Origin: Sipunculus nudus
Lineage: Eukaryota > Annelida > Sipuncula > Golfingiida > Sipunculidae
Direction of reading: 5' to 3'
DNA: 64,000 nucleotides
Assembly (NCBI GenBank): GCA_026874595.1
Contig: CM049317.1
Location: forward strand, 22,642,882 to 22,706,881
Positions within the stretch are counted from its first letter, which is position 1. The number at the start of each line of letters is the position of its first letter. The notes under the pieces are model-generated. The model did no database searches, was not told the origin of the DNA, and worked only from the letters and a program-made list of their open reading frames with translations. Below, piece after piece: positions 36,058 through 48,364 of this stretch. Both the position numbers and the translations under genes were made by a program.

Positions 36058-37240
36058 AGTAACTAGCTCTCTTTGTATCGGTGTTAATCCAAGAGAGAAT
36101 TACGGAAGCGTAAATCTCAACCATCGGTGCGTTATGTCAGAGTCTCAATACCACGTGATCTCCGATTTCTGGTTGTAATGGCTACTAGCTGTACCTTGTG
36201 ATTATAACTCAGCCAGATGCACTTACACGTTACTCAATCCGCGGTTACATACAACGTATTTATCCGTTTACAGGTTAATATTACCATTAACCATGTAATA
36301 ACTCTGTATAAGCTCAGAATGGAACATCAGTTTATTTGCTCATGACAGACAATCTAAATATGCGGTATGTGATTAGTCGCGATTTTGTTGTTTTGTTCTA
36401 GACAGTTTTTACTATGTTAATTTGACCTTTCCCTTTTCAAATACAAAAACAAAGGATAAAGTATAATCCCTCATCTATATATTGACATTATGCAACGATT
36501 TAGCACAGCTGAAATAATTTAACTTATACGTAAATATAACGTTGTTAACGTTCATAATCCTTGATTATTTAATACCCTGCATCTTTCATTTTGAGGGTCA
36601 TAAAAAATCAATAAAAATGCGACCATCTTAATAAAAAACAGTAACATATCAACATGTTGTAACAGCGCCAATGGCACTAATTGACAGATGCATTCCACGA
36701 AGATAAACAATGACAAATCAGTCATTACTATTTATATTTTGGGTCCATAGGTTTTACAAAAGGACAATTGCCCTTGATAGTACGCGTGTAGACCTTGCGA
36801 GATAAACCTTGCGAAATCTACAAACACCCGTCTTAAGGCTAACATGTGAGAAAAACAGGACAACACATACTCACCCTCCGTTCTTGCAAAAGTATTCATG
36901 ACGTTAATATAGGACTGACGCCTTAAGATGTTTATATATAGATAAGGCTCTTGATGATTAATCGCTGTGCGTGTCGAAATTTATAGATTTATAAATATAT
37001 ACTTGTACCCGTCTCCTGAATGTTTTGTATCATGAGTTCAGATATCGCCGTTTCTTCATTTTTACTGATCCTTGATCATTTTGATGGTCTCTTTACAGCA
37101 CGTGTCGTGTTGTCTTGATTGTTCGTATTAACGGTCTCGTTAACCGTACGCATCGGAATTCTTGATTGTATAAACGGCCTCTTGAATTAAGGGACCGCGG
37201 TCTTTTAGTTGTACCTATTTACATCATTGGTTGTACATAT
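36058..37240. other. Upstream region of the membrane-protein gene
   Basis: Presumed promoter and 5' UTR (minus strand). No TATA box was assigned. An exon-like ATG segment at 36875-36899 (minus) ends in a good donor; see findings. Confidence 0.4.
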
Positions 37241-37249
37241 TGCGGGTTC

Positions 37250-37510
37250 TCGACTGTGCGTGTCTAGAATTGTGGTTTCAGGTAATTATGTCTTTGATTG
37301 AAGGTATCTAGATTTGTGGTTTTATGGAATCTAGGTCTGCGATTGTAGGTATCTAGGTTTGTGGCAGTATGGAATCTAGGCTGGTGGTTTTAAGAAAACA
37401 AGGTCTGCGGTTGAAGGTATCTGGGTCTGCGGTTATATCTGTTCAGGTCTGCAGTTGTAGGTATTTGGTCCACTGTTCTAATTGTTAGGTCTGCAGTTGT
37501 TACTATCTGC
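37250..37510. repeat. Degenerate minisatellite, about 24-48 bp units
   Basis: Repeated ggtatctaggtttgtggt, tatggaatctaggtctgc and ggtctgcggttgaaggtat-like units, diverged from each other. Confidence 0.65.
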
Positions 37511-37780
37511 ACTATAGTTATGCGGCGTACTATCCTGTGGGTTTCTTTTGCTTATTGTTGTCCATGTAACTGCTACGAGACTCTGGAGATCAGTAATGAC
37601 AATCTATGCGCTTCTGTTTATGAAATACCAGTACTGAACACTAATATTCTATTACTCACAGGTTCATATGTTTAAACAGAAAAATATAATAATGTAATAC
37701 ATATTGGTCATGATACTGATGTGTATGTTATCTTTAACAGGGGTTTCGATATGAAAACCCATTTTTATCATCTATTTTTA

Positions 37781-38980
37781 GCTCAGCTATAGCGTTATCA
37801 GGGCACAAATAGTAACCGTAAGAGCTAGGATCATGAACCTTGTGCAGTCTTGTGGGTTCTAAGAAGATCCTTGGAAACCTGAAATTAGGTCTTTGTTACC
37901 TATATCCTTCAACCTATGGTATTTGAAAGTACCACAAAGGAAAATAAAAAAAAATTGATACAAAAGCTCTATTATATGAACCGCTTATGCATTGATTGCC
38001 ATGGATCTTTGCCAATTTATTGATCATGGAAATGTTTCATCAGTTTCTTAAAAAAAATGGTGATGCCGTATGGATTTTTCAAATATTTACGCATTTTTCT
38101 CCATTTTGAGACCTTTAATGATGTGGTCTGTTAACAAGCTATAAATCGTGATCATTGGAATTTGAAACTTCTAACTTGACATCCCAGGGAGGTCCAGAAA
38201 AAAATCGTCATGGGATCTGAAATTAGGTGTCTTTTACTCATATCCTGTGAGCTTTGGGCACAGAAGTAGTTGCTAGAATTATTAAAAATTTGATACAAAA
38301 GCTCTAGTGTCTGAGCCACTTATGCATTGATCACCATACTTTTTGCGAACTGGATCTTTTGTCGAATTTAAACACATTTATTTCTCCTTTTTTTGAGATC
38401 TTCAAAGATGCGGTCGTCTGTTAATAGGGTACAAATCGTAACCATTGGACCTTCTGGGAGGTCCAAGTACAATCGTCTTGGAAACCTAAACTTATGTCTC
38501 TGTTTCTCGTATCCTTTGAGCTATAGGGCATTTAAATACCTCAAGCATAATTAAAAAAATTGATACGAATCCTTCAGTATCTGAACAAATAATGCATTCC
38601 TCATCATCAGGTTGTGTTTCCTCAGTCCCTGCATGACTGGTGGCACCACCTGCATTTTTTAGAATGTTTACGATTTTTATTTTAATTTATAGACCTTCAT
38701 ATATTCTGTCGTCTGTTATTAGGGCACAAATCTTGACCATTGCACCTAAAATCCGGTTTAACTTGACCCCCAGGGAAGTCCATGAAAAATCTCCATGCAA
38801 ACCTGAAATTAGGTCTGTATTACCCATATCCTCTGAGCATTGCTTCATATGAATGTGGATACCATCTACAAATTTGTCATTCAAATGATAACATTCCTTT
38901 TGATTATTGATTATGACTATTTTTTATCAGTTCCTGAAGACTGGTGCCACTACCTGTACTTTTTAGCTCAGCTGAAAAAA
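37781..38980 (+). repeat. Tandem array of an interspersed repeat, about 290-340 bp units
   Basis: Opens tttttagctcagct and closes with the same text near 38960. Four units carry caaat..t.accattg (near 37804, 38141, 38437, 38723), each with gaaattaggtct and ttacccatatcctytgagc. The same family occurs as a single copy at 2124. Confidence 0.7.
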
Positions 38981-39362
38981 ATATCCTTGCAAAGCTTAAA
39001 TAAGGGCATGGTCATCTATATTCTGCAAGCTGTGAGCTGGAAACACCGATTTCACTGTCGGACCCGTAGCAAATGTTCAGTCATGCTTATTAACACTGAT
39101 TTGCCCTTAAACCATCAAGTAATGTGCTTCATGCGTACAAATCTTCCTGCCCCTCCCCAAAATTTACCAACATTTGCAATCATTTTCTTCTAAATAAGAC
39201 AACAGTTGTAAAAAAAAATAGGCTATTATCTAATGCTCGTCAACTGAGGGTCATGACCAATGGGTCACTTGTTTGTAGTAGGATTATGTTTTATGCCTGT
39301 TGCTCTATGTATTATTTTGTCCAATAAATAATAATAGAATTTATAAGCTAACTTGAAATCAA

Positions 39363-40385
39363 GCAGGTCTGTTGAATAATGCACTGAGAAATCACAACGA
39401 TAAATTGGATTTTGAAAGGCCAGTGTTATTTTTCTTTATTTCATTTTAGTTTTCTAAGGTTTGTTTGATGGAGGTATTGGCCTCAGTGTTTTAATGCTTA
39501 CATAACTTTGTACTATATACATCTGTAGAATTCCATTACGGATTCGGCCTACCTCGGGCTTAGGTGCCATAACCCTGGTGTCAAACAAGCTCGGTGTACT
39601 AGTTGCTCCTGTGGGTCCTGTGTCGGTGTGTCATCCCCATTGCTGGGTCGTAACGCCAAGGAACCCCAGAAAGGCGCACTCGTTTTTGAGTAAACAGTTG
39701 GTCTCGGCCCTCCTGTTAAACCTGTAGAGCGCCCACCCTGGGTGAAAAAAATCTCACAGCTCTTCGATTGAGATTCGAACGCACGAATTCCATGTTTGGA
39801 GCTTTGTTTTCTACCCTTAGACCACGTAGGCCGGCAGGTCCTGAGGTATAAGCATTTCAAGCCCAGTAATCCTTCTGATCCAATGTTCACCTCGGTCATT
39901 GATATCATAATGGTCGTTCGTTGCGTCGACCGTTGTCACGCACCTCATAAGTTGCCAGTCCTCAGAAAATATCCCGATTTGGTCTTGAGCTGTGGTAAAC
40001 GCTGGAAGATGTTTCCAAGGGGGGGGGGATAAGTCATATCCCCCCTTCCCCCTCCCCCAACACACACAAATCCTGCGGAAGATTACATTATTTTGCAAAG
40101 AGGATACTTTAGCGCTACCTATCATAAACTATGCCAACTATAGCAGACCAGTCAGTATACCCCACTGGCTTTTGAAATGTTGCAAATTAAAGCATTTTAA
40201 CCGAAATGTGTGGCCATAGAAACAGTCGGTTCCCCGTTAATAATGGGAAACAATGTTTTCGTTTTGGGGTTTGAAAAAAAAAAAATCTCAGATAGTGATT
40301 TTGTCAGGTCACGTGACACAGGTCGATGTTTCCGACCTTTTCTATCCCTGATACATTGTGTTTTGTTTTCTGTTGAAATGTAGCT
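39363..40385 (-). repeat. Long interspersed repeat copy B (carries a SINE)
   Basis: Collinear with 19715-20590: tctgttgaataatgcac at one end, SINE in the middle, a G9 tract, and gtcaggtcacgtgacacagg at the other end. Confidence 0.65.
39549..39842 (-). mobile_element. tRNA-derived SINE
   Basis: On the minus strand: CCTACGTGGTCTAAGGGTAG (A-box region) and CGTTCGAATCTC (B-box region), then tggggttccttggcgttacg and gtttgacaccagggt, as in the other two copies. Confidence 0.7.
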
Positions 40386-40613
40386 AGAATTTCATCGTAG
40401 ATATATAACACTGAATTATAAGAACACTCCCATAGCACGAGAAACTGTTAAATCTTCGTCCTCGAAGAAAATCTGTTTTACATGGAAATACACAAGCCAC
40501 TAAGACAAATGTTTAAATACATACTGTTGTCGATACAACAATGTTTAAGTTACACTGTCCATGTGCTATTATTTATGACCCTCTGTCTTAATATCGGGCA
40601 ATCTTCCACGTAC

Positions 40614-40835
40614 TTAGGCATTAACTTCAATGTCAATGGAGAAATGGGATAAGATCCTCGCCACAGGATTTCTGAAAATTAGGATCAACTTCACATATTG
40701 GTTGGTTTCGTAGAGATAACGCAGTGCAGTTAAACGGATCGGTAAAATAATTTGATTTCTCACACGTAAATTGGTCAGAACGAGAGGGATGCATCTGAGC
40801 AAGGTACTTATCTCTACCTTTTGTACGACCTACCG
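40614..40835 (-). pseudogene. Sulfotransferase (PAPS-dependent) fragment, frameshifted
   Basis: One minus-strand frame reads KYLAQMHPSRSDQFTCEKSN, then YFTDP. The adjacent frame continues RYLYETNQYVKLILIFRNPV and ARILSHFSIDIEV before a stop. This matches the central part of Golgi carbohydrate/heparan-sulfate-type sulfotransferases: the '.EK...YF' segment, and 'KLI.i.RNPV.RA.SHF', which binds the 3'-phosphate of PAPS. A one-base shift at about 40735 splits it, and neither the N-terminal 5'-PSB loop nor the C-terminus was found. Probable pseudogene; a very short intron is less likely. Confidence 0.55.
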
Positions 40836-40839
40836 AATA

Positions 40840-41555
40840 ACATGAATTCTTCACCACATGACGTAACGGGACCCGGATGCAAGGAAAAGAAGCTTCCAGA
40901 GGGCACAATTACCTCATTTCATGACTAATGATAAGAGCTGTCGGTAGGCGGCTCTCAATGGCAGGGGCGAGCGCAATACAGATTTTCTGATTTCAGTGTG
41001 GTGTGGTCTTTATATCCCCAACACTTATTTTGTAATACAGATTATAATTCTGTGTGAGTGTATGAGTATGACTAAAAAGCTTAAAGATGCAAAAGCTTGA
41101 AGACAAAAATGACTAGTTGATGCTTATATGCCATCACACCAGTTAAGACTTCTGGATATTTTGCAGACGATTAATGGAGGTAGTTTACAATGCTCCCTGA
41201 TATGATGGATTTGTTTGACGTATCACGTGTTCGGGTCAGCTGTGAGCGTTTACTGTGAATAAAGAAAACTAAGAGTCAACCATTGGAGGTCAGTAATTAG
41301 GAACTGAATACCTTCTTCAGAACGTCAAAAGGCCATATTCATTCATATGAACAGTGTCGAAAAGTCGAAATGTACGCTGTCATTCTATTACCTACCTCTA
41401 CTAAGCTTTCTTATAACAGGGCGTGTGTGCCAAAAAAAATACCATTACGCATTCAGGAAGTTTAACGGTTAACAAACAATAAACAAAGTATAAAAAGGAA
41501 AAAAAATGGCAAGATCGTTAAAACAAGCCTTGTCCACTGAGATGTTGTCTTACTA
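40840..41555. other. Intergenic DNA, nothing recognised
   Basis: No exon, domain or repeat family could be supported between the sulfotransferase fragment and the large TIR element. Confidence 0.4.
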
Positions 41556-41639
41556 CACTCTAAAAACAGTGTTTAGCAGTTAAGCGTTTAGGAATGTGTT
41601 TTAAAGCAAAACATATATAGGTCCACTAGAAACGAAATG

Positions 41640-41965
41640 TGTCATATTGCAAAACACGTTTAGCAGCTTTACATGCCTGACAAAATGTTTAGCCTAACAA
41701 TTATATAGGGTTATATAAAAACAAATGGTTATGCTTAACACAATGCTTAACACCTCGATTGCTAAACACAATGGTGCGACCCGCTCTAAGGTTAAACGTA
41801 TTTAGCGTATAAACACATTTTGTAAAACACATTTAGCAGCGTTACATGTCTGACAAAATGTTTAGCCTAAGGTTATATAAAGGCACATGGTTAAGTTAAC
41901 ACCTCCAATGCTAAAAACCATGGTGCGGCTCGTATGAAGGTTAAACGTGTTTAGCGTTTAAACAC
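41640..41965. repeat. Left subterminal tandem repeat, about 173-bp units
   Basis: Two units share tagcagcktt, acatgyctgacaaaatgttt and aaggttaaacgtrtttagcg. They are part of the large TIR element. Confidence 0.65.
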
Positions 41966-42063
41966 ATCGGTATTCATACATCCATATAGCAATGTGTTTA
42001 GCATAACAAGTATATTATTGATTGATGTGTGTGTAAAATAATTATGTGTATGAGGGTGTGTGT

Positions 42064-42445
42064 GTGTGCAGTGGCGGATCCAGGGGGAAAGGGAGTCCCA
42101 GGGGTCTGGACCCCCTCTTTTGGAGCCTAAACATATTTTTTTTAACGGTTTCATACCAATTTTGCCCCCCCCCCCCTTTCCCCGGACGAGAGGACCTGAG
42201 TTTGCCACCCCCCCCCCCCCCCCACACCTCCCTTTTCAAAATCCTGTTGCTTCTGGTAGTAGAATCGTTTTTTATTTGTTATGCAAATAATATATGAGAG
42301 TTTTGTCCGGCAAAAAAATAATAAAAAAAAAAGAATAAAAAAAATTAATTATTAATTTTACCCCCCCCCCCCCCTTCCGCCACCGTGGGTATTAATTTAA
42401 TACGCCCGGTTGCGGAAGGGGGGGGGGGGTGGGTAAATTAAAACC
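42064..42445. repeat. G/C-tract-rich short repeats
   Basis: Contains gtggcggatccagggg, repeated near 43035 (ggggcggatccagg), with C10-C17 and G13 tracts and an inverted cttccgccacc copy. This is probably a short SINE-like family ending in homopolymers. Open frames here are artefacts. Confidence 0.5.
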
Positions 42446-42544
42446 TTAGTGCCAACAGAGTGGCATGTTACGTAGGCCTAAGTATCTACTTTTATGTTTT
42501 ACAATTGTTTCGCATTCAGAACCGTTTTTTAAGTACAAGTGCAC

Positions 42545-42737
42545 GCGGGCAGACGGGCGGTTATAAATATCAGTCAGGCTGGTGTCGTCACCGCGGGCAT
42601 TGCTGATTGGTTGTTGCTGCTGACGACCCCGCGCCTTTCGGATTCAGTGTGAGAAGTCGGCATCAGTTTTTGATCAGAGCGGAAGTAGGCCTACCATTTC
42701 TACTCGGTGCATTCTAAATTTCTTTCTTCATGTATTG
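42545..42737 (+). promoter_or_regulatory. GC-rich promoter and putative non-coding first exon
   Basis: A GC island in AT-rich surroundings with TTATAAATAT at 42560 (TATA-like) and a reversed CCAAT box (GATTGGTTG, 42604). The downstream sequence ends in a consensus donor ATTG|GTAAGTAT at 42738. Promoter function is inferred. It could drive the transcript ending with the SAMD3-like exon at 49572. Confidence 0.5.
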
Positions 42738-42787
42738 GTAAGTATATTGTTCTTCCTGTCATCTGCTGTTACAAATTGTTTGTGCAG

Positions 42788-42884
42788 AATATTGAGACTA
42801 ATCGCACTGACAGGGGGAAGCGAGGATGTTATTAAGTTGTTCTCAACTCCAGAACTGGGTGCATTGTTCACCAGATGGATTCAG
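42788..42884 (+). CDS. Possible exon, unknown
   Basis: After TTTGTGCAG one frame reads ILRLIALTGGSEDVIKLFST and PELGALFTRWIQ, then a possible donor CAG|GTCATT. It looks protein-like and lies 50 bp after the promoter-like first exon. However, the frame is also open upstream through the putative intron, so the structure is unclear. Confidence 0.25.
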
Positions 42885-43266
42885 GTCATTTTTCTACCTT
42901 GATACCGTACTTGACTGGTTATTCAGTCACCCTGGTTCTGACCCGATACGATCATTTTGCACCATGCTCCTGCCACTGGCCTCAACTGCTGAACAGGTCA
43001 TTTGGCCTGCTTGGCCAGTTCTGCCTCCATATTTCAGGGGCGGATCCAGGATTTAGGAAAAAGGGGGGGGGGAGGGTCCAACCCAGGAGGACAAATGAAA
43101 ACCCTAAAGAAAAGGTCCTCAGGTCTGGGGGGGGGGGGGGGGGGGGTCGAGGCGTGAAAATTTTGTCTGAAGCCCTTAAAAAAACGTTTTAATCTGAGAT
43201 ATTAATTACCCCCAGGGGGAGGGGAGGGTGTGCAGAGTGTGGATTTTCTTTTAAAATACGTGTTCA

Positions 43267-46200
43267 AAATTGCCATTTCTGTGAGTATTTTTAGCTCAGC
43301 TGACTATAAGTCATCTGAGCTATAGTCATGGTCCATTGTCCGTCGTCCGTCCGTCTGTCCGTCCGTCCGTCTGTCCGTCTGGATGTCCGTCTGGATGTTC
43401 GTCCGTAAGACTGGCACGTTTTGACACCGTTGGACCTACGAATCTGAATTTCGGCATACAGTTAGATGTCCCCATAATCTCCTACCATGCCAAAAATTGG
43501 GTCAATAGGACTTTGTTCCTTTGAGATATTAAGGAAAAACCTCAATTTTTTTATTAGAAATCTATTTTCACACTTCAGGACTGCCTAATATCAAAACCAC
43601 TCATCTGGTTTTCTTCATATTTACCATAAATATTCCTCTATACAGTTCCTATGTACATGCCAGATATTAAGTCAGTATTATATAATTTAAAAAAGTTATG
43701 GGCCAAAACATAATGGACTTTGTAAAAAAATCAGGTAGGATATTTGGTCACTTAAGACCAAAAGTGTTAAAGGTAGGGACTTTTTTCTAGTAATAAAACT
43801 TTAATTAATCAAAATTTAATTGTATACCAAAAATTAGATCAAAATTTGTTAAATTTTTTTAAATATTGGCAAAAATATAAAATTGGTACCTTAAATTTTG
43901 CCCAACTTTGGCCATGGCACGTTTTTTTCCTGTAAGTACTGTGGATTTAATTTTCACACCATGTATACATAAGGATTTAATCTGTTAAAATCTGAAATTT
44001 AAAAATAAAAGCTGCAAAATTAGGCTAGTTATTGAATTGTTTTGGAGGCTCTTGTTATATTCCCTTACATTGTCAAGCAGTCATTGTAGGTCATTCAGTG
44101 CACATCTCTATGCTCCCCAGGCTGGTGACATAATTTTAGATGTCCCCAAAATCTCCTACCATACCAAAAATTGGGTCATTAGGACTTTGTTCCTTCGTGA
44201 TATTAAGGAAAAAAACTCCGTTTTCCATAAAAAAAAGCCATTGTTACACTTCAAGCCTGCCTAATATCAAAACCACTGATCTGTTTTTGATCGTATTTAG
44301 TATTCACATTCTTTTATACATTTTCTATGAACATACAAAAAATTAGGTCAGTATTGGGTATTATTTTGAAGTTATGGGCCAAAACATAATGCAATTTTAA
44401 AAAAAAATAGGAAATATATTTACTCACCTAACATGAGAATTGCTGAACCTAGAGACTTTTTTTATAGGAATATAACTTTATTTAATCAAGATTCAATTGT
44501 TTACCCAAAATTAGATCTGAATTTTGCAAATTTTTCAAGTAATTAGCATAAATAAAAAATTAATACCTTAAATTTTGTCCAACTTTGGCACTGTTGATTT
44601 AATTTTCCCAGCATATATGCATAAGGTTTTAATCTTTTAAATTCTGAACTTTCAAAAGAAATTGATTGGAATGAATAGTTTTATTCATGTTTTCATACAC
44701 CATGTCAAGTGTTGTTTACATCTAGCCCACCTAGTAGTACAGCCTTCACTTGCATTATGTAACCCACCCCAGGCAGCTTACCTTGGCCCAGCTTGGCCAC
44801 TACTAGCAGGCTTCCCCTCTGCCCTGCACTCATCCCCCCAGCTGGTGCATAAACTAGATGAATGTTATAATTTTTCTGTATTTTATTTTATTCTTGGACA
44901 TGCTACATTTTAGATTTTGTATTGAACCACCAGGGTTACAATGATTTAAGTGTACATTTAATTGTGTCCACAAAGTGGTGTATTGCTGTGAAAGTGTGGA
45001 TGTTCATCAGATAAGTAATTCCTTACTTCAGAAGAGTAAAAACTTCACCAGGTGTGAAATTGACTATTAATTCCAGTAATTAATTAAAACTGGGATAGTA
45101 ATTAGCACAATGATATTGTTTGTCCCTCATTCAACCAACAGTGTGTATACTTTATTTGAAAAGATGTTTTATTTTATCAAATTTACTTTTATTTTATTTT
45201 GGTGAATAAAATTAAGCATGTCCTGAAAACTCCAATGTGCAAAACTTTTTAATAGTGATTCAAGGAATATTCTTGTAGATGCCATGTTGTGGCATTATTT
45301 TCTTTTAAAATCAGTTTAAACATTTGTAATTAAAAATAATAAAATATATGTGTATGCTTAATATGACCCAATGTTTTTTACTCGGTATATATTATGATTG
45401 CAACTTTTGCAACAATTCTAATATTTTAACTTATATTTTCAGGTTTTTTAATTAAAAATTTATAAACATGTAAATAAAAAAAATGATTCAGATAAAAACT
45501 TCTTAATGGAAAAAGTGGATCTGCTTAAAAAAATAGGATTATATATAAACTTAAATGCATTATTCTCTTGAAAGTGAAATAAAGGTATTAGTCCATTCTG
45601 TCCACTTGCCTGTCCATCTGTAAATTTTCATATGCAACACAGTATCTCAAAACTTTTACTGTTTTTCTTCATGACAGTCTTGTCAGAGTATTAGTTTACA
45701 ATCATATATTTAGAACTTTACTATAACCAAGTAGGAGGGCCCCTTTCCTCTTAGCTTTTCATATTCTTATATAAATGAAAAACATTACAATAGAATATTT
45801 CTACATCCACCTTCATGCTGCCCTCACTTTTCCCTTCTCCGAACCCCATCCCAAAGTCAGCCTCAGTAAGCAAGAACAAGATGAATCAGATATATTCATA
45901 CTTTAATATATTGTATAACTATTCGTCCATAGGTACCTATGTACATGCCAGAAATTATGTCAATATTGTGTAATATGTAGACATAGTGGGCATCACAATA
46001 ATGTACCTTGTCAAGACTAAAGAGATATTGTGTCATACAGTCACATATTCATAAGTCACTTCATCAGCATAGTTAATCATAACATCATATCTGTCAGATT
46101 GAACGCTTGCAGACTACCATACACTTTAGATCCTTCAACAAATAGCCTTATCCTCATTCTACTACTGCTTATTTCGCTTTCATTGCATTCATATTTGCTC

Positions 46201-46480
46201 AAATATATCACAATTTTCAACCCCTCCTAAATAAATAAAAAAAAAACCACTTTATTTGACTGTATTAATCCATCAGTCAGGTAATTTCATTTATCATTTA
46301 CTCACATATTACATTACATTCCTTTATCATAGCCCAACATGTACATGATATTCATAAGCTTTATCGACTCGATATAGTATCACAGTGGAGAAACATTTAT
46401 AGTCCAATCCAATCAGCTGAGCGCCGTGACCCATGGGTCCCTTGTTCTTATAAAATAAGCTCTAATCACAGAACATAATT
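43267..46480 (+). repeat. Repeat-filled interior with a 674-bp tandem duplication
   Basis: Starts with tttttagctcagctgac and a GTCCGTCC run. Text gatgtccccawaatctccta at 43465 recurs at 44139, followed by the same accompanying sequence in each unit. Ends near cagctgagcgccgtgaccca. No genes. Confidence 0.55.
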
Positions 46481-46514
46481 GCTTGTTTTACCCACATATT
46501 TTGATGGTAACTAA

Positions 46515-46890
46515 GGTCTAAAAAAAAGTTCTTTGTTTCCAATTACAGTGGTGAAAAATTTAGAGTAGGTAGGTAGGGAATTTATTTTATTTTTTATATT
46601 TTTTTTTAAAGACCCGATATAAAACAGGCTTTTCAGAAGAAAATTTTCAGATGAGATTTTGCTGCTGTTGTTAAGATTAAATTAATTCACGAGATATCAC
46701 TGATTTTGCATCAACTTCTTCACAAACACATGTTAATTTAATGTTATAAGTTGAAATACTAGCTTATACAGGATGTTTGACATGACATTTTGTGCCTCAT
46801 AGCTCAAACTGTTAATAAATTTTTTCAACTAGCAGGATTTTTTTTAGAGTAGGTAGGGTTACTGGAAACAAAGAACTTTTTTTTTAGACC
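46515..46890. mobile_element. Small foldback MITE, 376 bp
   Basis: Terminal inverted repeats of about 28 bp: ggtctaaaaaaaagttcttt at left and its near-perfect complement ending tttagacc at right, both including tttgtttcc. Non-coding interior with a TAGAGTAGGTAGG direct repeat inside each arm. Confidence 0.75.
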
Positions 46891-47673
46891 AAAGTGATGA
46901 AAACCCTTCAAACTGAACGTTGTTGCTTATACTGCAAACTTTTTATTTGCCTATAAAAATGCTCAGATCCTCTCCCTCTCATCGGAGGTATCAGTGTGTA
47001 AGAGAACGATAAGGGGAATTAGGAACCCCCCCCCCCCCCCCCACACACACATACACACACATTTTAACATGAATTTGCGCCCCTAACCCTGCTGTTATGG
47101 AACACATTTGCTTAAAAACTGCAAAAACAACTTTTTCTCTTAGATTCTGTGAAGAGGTATGTCATTTTTTTTTGGACATTTCATTTTCCCCACTTACATG
47201 TTAACAGGTACATAAACTAGGTTATTAAGCCACTTAAATTGTGGCCAATAGTTTGCCCGGGCTGTTCTGTTGTGCGTAAGAAGTAACTTAATTTTTGCGT
47301 TAACTGAAAGCAGCTGAGCCCAGAACTAGGGCAAATGTTGAAAATTTGTTCAAAATACAAAGTCTCAGTTTCTGTTGGTTTTTCCTATGCATAGAATTAT
47401 AGGCCTACCTCACGTCAGGGTTGAGAACCACCGACAATTGGTAATGTGTCTATTCGATCAAATTATAAAGAGTAATTAAAACTCAGTGATGTTTGAGTAG
47501 AAAGGATATATTTTATCTAGTTTCCTGAAGATAATATGTTGACATTCTGAATGTGACTCTAAGTTAAATTAACCCATAAGGGATTGAACACCACACACTG
47601 CAAAATATTCAGGAACGTCCTGAAAATTTGGGAATTTTGTTCACCCCTAAATTTTTTTAAACAGATTTAGGGG

Positions 47674-47701
47674 GGGGGGGGGCTGCCGCCCCCCCCCCCC
47701 C
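47674..47701. repeat. Poly-G / poly-C inverted pair
   Basis: A G12 run, then CTGCCG, then a C12 run: a simple G:C hairpin. Confidence 0.8.
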
Positions 47702-47847
47702 TTGAACACGCCTCTGTATATGATATAACACTTTTTCTGCAAATAGGTATACATGGTTTTCCTTGGAAATAATTGAAGGCAGCTACTAAGAACATTTCAG
47801 TTTTTATAATAGTGAACATTTATATTTTATTATTTCTGTGATCTTAA

Positions 47848-47848
<1 letters not shown>

Positions 47849-47918
<70 letters not shown>
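47849..47918. repeat. (TA)n microsatellite
   Basis: About 33 TA units, 20 bp before the long hairpin. Confidence 0.95.
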
Positions 47919-47919
<1 letters not shown>

Positions 47920-47937
47920 TAGAAATTATATAAACAA

Positions 47938-48062
47938 AAGTTGATGGAAAAGATTAACGCATTATTAACTACCCGCAGGTTTAGTGCACACTTTATGGCA
48001 TTCATATAGTGTGCACAAAACTGGTTGGTAGTGAATAATGCCTTAATCTTTTCCATCAACTT
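47938..48062. ncRNA. Long imperfect hairpin, miRNA-precursor-like or foldback element
   Basis: Two 54-nt arms pair with only seven mismatches around a 17-nt loop. The outer 20 bp (AAGTTGATGGAAAAGATTAA) are perfectly complementary, and the loop-proximal 8 bp GTGCACAC also pair. Size and loop suit a pre-miRNA on either strand. The outer perfect arms also fit a very small foldback transposon. Expression cannot be judged. Confidence 0.5.
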
Positions 48063-48169
48063 ATGACAGCTCCACAATGATGACTGCTCACTGCATCATA
48101 TTTGGCACCCACAGTTCAGCCTGAATCTATTTATAGCTTTGGCAGACTGCCAACTGTGTCAGGTTATGC

Positions 48170-48264
48170 AACATGTCAAGAGTTCACTCAGTGCAGCCAG
48201 GTACATGTCAAAAGTTCACTCAGTCTAGCTGGGTGCAGGTCAAAGAGTTCACTCAGTGCAGTAG
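48170..48264 (+). repeat. Minisatellite, 3 copies of about 31 bp
   Basis: Units share rgttcactcagtsyagc preceded by catgtcaa or caggtcaa. Confidence 0.75.
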
Positions 48265-48364
48265 CTTAAAGCAGCAATTTGTCACAGGTCACTGGGGGGG
48301 GGGGGGGGGGGGGCAACTGCCTTACTCACCTAAGCCTTGTCAGCCCAGTGCATCAAACTCTGGG

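Noticed and set aside
42826-43192. Frames of 76 and 105 codons
   Set aside because: They run through an interspersed repeat (ggcggatccagg) and poly-G tracts.
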